From positions 1-46,058 of the forward strand of contig JBOHER010000318.1 of the NCBI GenBank assembly GCA_050701115.1: a stretch of 46,058 bases of DNA, read 5' to 3'. This document shows positions 42,541-46,058 of the stretch, one piece after another. Each line of letters begins with the position of its first letter. Position 1 is the first letter of the stretch. The position numbers and the translations under genes were made by a program. The notes under the pieces are model-generated. The model was not told the origin of the DNA. It worked only from the letters and a program-made list of their open reading frames with translations, and did not search any database. This DNA comes from JBOHER01 sp050701115. GTDB lineage: Bacteria > Actinomycetota > Actinomycetes > Mycobacteriales > Pseudonocardiaceae.

Positions 42541-43701
42541 ACCCTGCCGGAAGATCTCATCCATGACGGTCGCGCCGCCCTCGATCACAGGGCGGATCTG
42601 GTGCCGGTAGATCAGCTCCGTGATCGTAGAACCCTTGTGGCCGACCAGCCTTGAGATCTGCTCTATCGGCACGCCATTGTCCGAAAGCAACGACACGAAA
42701 CTGTGTCTCAGCTCGCGCGGCGTCCAGTCAGCAGGGTCTAGTCCGGCGTCCTCGACTACCAAACGGAACGCACGCCGGACATTGCCTGCCATCAACGCGG
42801 TTCCCGCTCGGGTGCAGAAGACTAGATCCTTGTCCTGCCACTGGGCTGCGGCTCGTTCGCGCGACTTGGACTGCGCCGCTCGAAGGTCCTTCAACACATC
42901 AACGCAACGTTGAGGCATCGCCAACGTCCGGCGAGACTTGCGGGTCTTGGTCTCTCCACCGACGCGCACCGAGTGCCAAACCATGATGCTTGCCGGGAGC
43001 GGCGGTGAAGCCTCCGTCTGGCCCTCTAGATCGACATGTGTCCACGTGAGCGCCCTCATCTCCTCAGTCCGTGCACCCGTCAGGAGCGATACCACTACAT
43101 AAGCGCGAATCGCCGGGGTGCGGAACGTCAGAGCGGCGTCGAGTAGTTTCTCCGCCTGCTCCATGGTCAGCGATTTCGACGGCCGGCCCTCCAAACCTGT
43201 CGGGCAGTCGCACAACAGAACGACGTTGCGCTTGACCTTGTCTCGGGCCTGCGCCCGTCGTATGGCCTGCGACAGTATTCCTTGGATCCTCTGGAGCGTC
43301 GACGTGGCGAGCTGGTTGGCTTTCATCGCGAGCCACTTGTCGACGTCCTCCGCCGCGAGCTCGCGCAGCCTCCGCGCACCCAAGTGGGGAATGATGTGGC
43401 ACTCTGCCAGAATTCGACGATTGGTTCTGGTGCTTTCGGCTCTGCCATTGAGGCCGTACCGTAGCCAGTCGTTCACTGCGTCGGCGACCGTGTAGCCATG
43501 CGGTGCGATGGCGAACCCGTCATCGTGGTCCCGCAAGATCTCTTTGAGCTTGTTCTTGGCTTCCGTCTTCGTCTCGCCGCTCGCACGCCGAACGATTCGT
43601 TTGCCCGCTGGCGTGTAGCCGAGCGTCACCTCCGCAATCCAGCGTTGGCGGCTCTTGCTCCAGTAGAGGCCGCCGTCTCCGCGACTACGCCGCGTTGCCA
43701 T
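42538..43701 (-). CDS. int: Tyrosine-type site-specific integrase
   Basis: Catalyses integration and excision at tRNA-Val. The protein is 387 aa: N-terminal arm-binding domain (about 1-60, GGLYWSKSRQRWIAEVTLGY), SAM-like core-binding domain (about 70-155), catalytic domain 175-375. Catalytic residues: R211 (LTGARTEEM), Lys near 255 (TRKSRRTL), R332 (TPRELRHSF), H355 (LVGHKG), Y365 (LIYRHQ). The first His of the usual H-x-x-R box is Arg (R329). The start codon lies inside the xis gene (17-bp overlap), so the two are cotranscribed. Confidence 0.93.
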   Translation of the reverse strand: MATRRSRGDGGLYWSKSRQRWIAEVTLGYTPAGKRIVRRASGETKTEAKNKLKEILRDHDDGFAIAPHGYTVADAVNDWLRYGLNGRAESTRTNRRILAECHIIPHLGARRLRELAAEDVDKWLAMKANQLATSTLQRIQGILSQAIRRAQARDKVKRNVVLLCDCPTGLEGRPSKSLTMEQAEKLLDAALTFRTPAIRAYVVVSLLTGARTEEMRALTWTHVDLEGQTEASPPLPASIMVWHSVRVGGETKTRKSRRTLAMPQRCVDVLKDLRAAQSKSRERAAAQWQDKDLVFCTRAGTALMAGNVRRAFRLVVEDAGLDPADWTPRELRHSFVSLLSDNGVPIEQISRLVGHKGSTITELIYRHQIRPVIEGGATVMDEIFRQG

Positions 43702-43918
43702 TGCTGGCCTCCGATTCGTTGATGAGTAGTTCTACGTATTCCTGGATGGCAATTGCCGTGATCAGTCGTGATCGGCCGCGTGATACGGATCGCAGTCGAC
43801 CGGAGCGCAGTTCTTCATAGATCACGGATCGGCTCATGGAGAGCAGCCGCATCACTTCGGGGACTCGGTAGAGGTGGCGTGCCGGGACCATCGCGGGCAC
43901 CGGCGTTTGTGCGCCCAT
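43685..43918 (-). CDS. xis: Excisionase-like helix-turn-helix protein
   Basis: Small DNA-binding protein (77 aa) of the MerR-like excisionase type: LYRVPEVMRLLSMSRSVIYEELRSGRLRSVSRGRSRLI is the typical winged helix of recombination directionality factors. ATG 43918 has GGAAGGA 8 nt upstream. It overlaps the integrase start and is preceded by a cluster of AGTGACA-type repeats that may be its own binding sites. Confidence 0.88.
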   Translation of the reverse strand: MGAQTPVPAMVPARHLYRVPEVMRLLSMSRSVIYEELRSGRLRSVSRGRSRLITAIAIQEYVELLINESEASNGNAA

Positions 43919-43946
43919 TTGTGGGGTCCTTCCGGGCGTGGTGGGC

Positions 43947-44037
43947 GAGTGACAGGTGCGGTGGGGTGTCACTGTTGGTGTCACTCCCGTCCTTGCTGGT
44001 CAGCGGGGGTGGGGTGACTGAGTGACAGGTGTGACAG
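43947..44037. repeat. Cluster of AGTGACA/TGTCACT repeats upstream of xis-int
   Basis: The 12-mer GAGTGACAGGTG occurs at 43947-43958 and 44020-44031. Inverted GTGTCACT copies lie at 43966-43973 and 43978-43985, and another GTGACAG at 44031-44037. The cluster spans the gap before xis and the last codons of the ATPase gene, where it encodes LSHLSLSH. The half-site resembles the AGTGACT repeats at the att end. Confidence 0.6.
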
Positions 44038-45030
44038 TTGGGTGGTGTCCTGGCTGTCACCGGCGTCGGGTGGGTGGTAGGTGCCGCCGGGCGCTGCGCG
44101 GATCTGTCCGGACTCGGCCATGCGGCGGCAGGTTTGCCGCACCGTGTTGGGGTTGAGCTGCAGCGCGTGCGCGATGGCGGCGGGTTTGGTGCCGGGGTAG
44201 TCGCGCAGGTAGCGCAGGATGACCGCGCGGGTGTCGTGCATGAGGTAGTCGGCGGCGGGGCCGTCGAGCTTGGTCCAGGCTCCGGAGTGGGCGTCGAAGC
44301 TCATGGCGTAGTCGGCTTCTTCCACGTCGCGGCCGGTGACGTGCAGTACGCCGTCTGCTTGTCCGCGTGCGCGTTGCAGAACCATGATCGCGTCGACGGC
44401 TCCGGTGAGGCCGTTGGTGCCGGACACGAGCGATTGGAAGTCTTCTGCGCCCTGCTTGCGGACGTGGTGGATGAGCAGGATGGGCACGTTGTAGTGGTCG
44501 GCGATGCGTTTGAACCGCGCGGCGGCCGCGTAGTCGGCGGCGTAGGCGGAGGACCCGGCCGCGTCGAGGCCGCGCATCTTTTCGAAGGTGTCGATGATGA
44601 CCAGCCGGGCGGGCGGGTTTCCCTCCAGCCAGTCGATGATCACGGCGTCGCCTCCGGCGGTCATGACCGGGCACGCGGTCTCCAGGGTGAGCAGCGACGC
44701 GGCGCGGCCCCCGGCGGCGAGCATCTGCCTGCGGCGGCGTTGCAGGCGGCGGCCGGTGTCCTCCAGCGCGCAGTAGAGGACCGGGCCGCGTTCGACCTCG
44801 ATGGAGTGGAGGGCGGGTTCGCCGTTGGCGATCGCGGCCGCCAGCCCCAGCGAGAGCCAGGACTTGCCGAGCTTGGGCGCCCCGGCGAGCAGGTTGAGCC
44901 CTTCGCAGAGCAGGCCGGGCACGGCCCAGCGCGGTTCGGGGAACTCGACGGTGAGCAGCTCGGCATCGGTCCAGCGGGTTCGCGGCCGCGCGGGCGGCTG
45001 CTGGGCGATGTGGAGCGCGGGATGGGGCAC
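43981..45030 (-). CDS. RepA/DnaB-like AAA family ATPase of the mobile element
   Basis: RecA-fold ATPase of 349 aa, probably the replicative helicase or loader of the element. Walker A GAPKLGKSWLSLGLA near 52-66, Walker B LVIIDTFEKMRG near 150, sensor region ILLIHHVRKQG, and SGTNGLTGAVDAI. A C-terminal winged-helix part (VILRYLRDYPGTKPAAIAHALQLNPNTVRQTCRRM) suggests DNA binding. GTG 45030 is chosen because GGAGG lies 7 nt upstream; GTG 45081, overlapping the primase stop (GTGA), is an alternative that adds 17 residues. Confidence 0.88.
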   Translation of the reverse strand: MPHPALHIAQQPPARPRTRWTDAELLTVEFPEPRWAVPGLLCEGLNLLAGAPKLGKSWLSLGLAAAIANGEPALHSIEVERGPVLYCALEDTGRRLQRRRRQMLAAGGRAASLLTLETACPVMTAGGDAVIIDWLEGNPPARLVIIDTFEKMRGLDAAGSSAYAADYAAAARFKRIADHYNVPILLIHHVRKQGAEDFQSLVSGTNGLTGAVDAIMVLQRARGQADGVLHVTGRDVEEADYAMSFDAHSGAWTKLDGPAADYLMHDTRAVILRYLRDYPGTKPAAIAHALQLNPNTVRQTCRRMAESGQIRAAPGGTYHPPDAGDSQDTTQLSHLSLSHPTPADQQGRE

Positions 45031-45077
45031 GATCGAACCTCCGTCGTTGGGCGTGCGGTCGGGTCGCAGTGCCCTGG

Positions 45078-46001
45078 TCACGCGGCGAGCCGCCTCGGTC
45101 GCTTGGCCCCGGCCCGCAGGCCGGAGGTGATGGTTTGGGTGGCTTGGCGTTGGCTGTAGGCACCGCAAGCGATGTGCCGCCCGGCGGCGGTGAGCAACAG
45201 GTGCCGCACCTCCACCTCGGTCAGCTCGCCCCCCGCCACGAGCTGGCCGAGCGCGAGCGCGGCCACGTACAGCGAGCTGTTGCGCTGGCTTCTGGCCGCG
45301 TCGTCCACCCGCGCCAGCTCGGATCGGATGGCGGCCTCCAGGTAGCGGGATCGTCTGCCGGTGGTGGGCCGGATCGGTGCGACCGGCGCGCGTGGCAGCG
45401 GCGCGGGGGTGAGCCGCCCGACCAGCCAGCCGGGCAGCGGCACCGGGTCGCGGTCGTCGGTGACGGTGTAGGTGCGGCCGTTGACCGTCGATCCGGCCGC
45501 GACGACGTAGCCGCCGTGGGCGCGGGTGTCGACCTTCCAGCCGAGCACGCCAGCGGTGTTGCGCATCCGCATACCGGCTGGTGCCCGGTAGTACAGGTGC
45601 GTCCCGCCGGTCCCCGTGGCGACAGTGAAGGTTGCCGGCAAAGTCGCTGTGGCGCACGCGGCAAGATGGGCGAGCACGTCAGCGCCGGAGGCGGCCCCCA
45701 CGGCGCGCCACTCCGGTGGCGGCACGTCGCCGGGCTTGGTGGTGTCCAGGTCGATCACCAGCAGCCCGGAGGGTCCGGTGGCCAGACCGATGTTGTACGT
45801 GTCGGCCGACCAACAGCGGGTGACCTGGTCTCGGTTGGTGGTGGCGCGCTGCTCCCAGCCCTGGTGGCCATCAGCGCACGGCCCGACGCGCGGGCAGCGC
45901 TCGACTCCGTGCAGCGCGGGTCGTTTCGCGCCGACCCGCAGCGGGAACACGCGCCAACCTCGAGCAGCGGCGGACAGCGCGGCGGTGGTGAGGGTGTTCA
46001 T
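45078..46001 (-). CDS. Bifunctional DNA primase/polymerase (prim-pol) of the mobile element
   Basis: Archaeo-eukaryotic-type primase-polymerase of 307 aa that likely initiates replication of the excised element. Motifs: N-terminal GWRVFPLRVGAKRPA, then IGLATGPSGLLVIDLDTTKPGD with metal-binding D-x-D, TGTGGTHLYYRAP, and WKVDTRAHGGYVVAAGS. A helical C-terminal domain (about 215-300) follows. ATG 46001 has GGAAGGG upstream. The stop overlaps a possible GTG of the ATPase gene, so a rep operon. Confidence 0.92.
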   Translation of the reverse strand: MNTLTTAALSAAARGWRVFPLRVGAKRPALHGVERCPRVGPCADGHQGWEQRATTNRDQVTRCWSADTYNIGLATGPSGLLVIDLDTTKPGDVPPPEWRAVGAASGADVLAHLAACATATLPATFTVATGTGGTHLYYRAPAGMRMRNTAGVLGWKVDTRAHGGYVVAAGSTVNGRTYTVTDDRDPVPLPGWLVGRLTPAPLPRAPVAPIRPTTGRRSRYLEAAIRSELARVDDAARSQRNSSLYVAALALGQLVAGGELTEVEVRHLLLTAAGRHIACGAYSQRQATQTITSGLRAGAKRPRRLAA

Positions 46002-46058
46002 TCGGTGTCCCTTCCGGGGTGCTGGGTGGTGGTGGGTGGTGGGCCGCCGGGCCGGTCG

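Larger units (their letters stand above)
42442..46058. mobile_element. One end of an integrated element at tRNA-Val(GAC), truncated by window end
   Basis: Order from the tRNA: att site, integrase, excisionase-like gene, AAA helicase-like ATPase, primase-polymerase, all on the minus strand. This int-xis-rep order resembles actinobacterial integrative and conjugative elements with a prim-pol replication module; a phage satellite is an alternative. No transfer, phage structural or cargo gene is within the window. The other attachment site is not present here, so the size is unknown. Confidence 0.8.

Overview
The window is high-GC actinobacterial chromosome, most likely from a Pseudonocardiaceae-type, sporulation-competent actinomycete. 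This rests on gene content: an SsgB homologue, actinobacterial HemQ, DUF4193, DUF3093, DUF3710, DUF3159 and DUF3000 proteins, and a gene order that follows the Mycobacterium tuberculosis sigA-to-zapE region (Rv2703 to Rv2670, compared from memory). Species cannot be told from the sequence.

Layout. 1-8.6 kb: sigA, ppgK, suhB, cei, a DUF4193 zinc-ribbon gene, DUF3093, dut-DUF3710, a small alpha/beta hydrolase, an OB-fold protein and DUF3159. 8.6-12.1 kb: two RCK-domain potassium regulators (ceoB, ceoC) divergent from a KimA-like potassium transporter. 12.1-20.5 kb: a TrmA-type RNA methyltransferase, dxs, a CutRS-like two-component pair, a large nested inverted repeat, ribonuclease D, an orphan LuxR-type response regulator and DUF3000. 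20.6-23.9 kb: the haem operon hemE-hemY-hemQ, matching the coproporphyrin-dependent pathway. 23.9-30.4 kb: msrB, a small membrane protein, a Ser/Thr kinase, a TVP38-family protein, a membrane metallophosphoesterase and a lipoprotein hydrolase that seems to have lost its nucleophile. 30.5-33.0 kb: a six-gene Asp23/Gls24-AmaP envelope-stress operon, including a 58-residue membrane gene. 33.0-41.2 kb: ribD-like reductase, zapE, rocD, an S9 peptidase-SDR-F420 oxidoreductase run, and a paired crcB fluoride channel. 41.3-42.5 kb: two near-identical tRNA-Val genes in inverted orientation around ssgB, tRNA-Gly and tRNA-Cys.

From about 42.4 kb to the window end lies one end of an integrated mobile element inserted at the 3' end of tRNA-Val(GAC): tyrosine integrase, excisionase-like protein, AAA helicase-like ATPase and primase-polymerase. 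This resembles an actinobacterial integrative element with a prim-pol replication module. Its far end is outside the window.

Expression signals. Ten genes show TANNNT placed 6-8 nt before an ATG/GTG with no convincing Shine-Dalgarno sequence, which is the signature of leaderless mRNAs. Starts were chosen accordingly. Other genes in the window have clear GGAGG-type sites, so both initiation modes coexist. No complete, clearly novel defence or biosynthetic system was seen. The strongest unexplained items are the nested inverted repeat at 17.27-17.41 kb, the symmetric shared -10 element between dut and DUF3093, and the repeat-rich control region of the mobile element.
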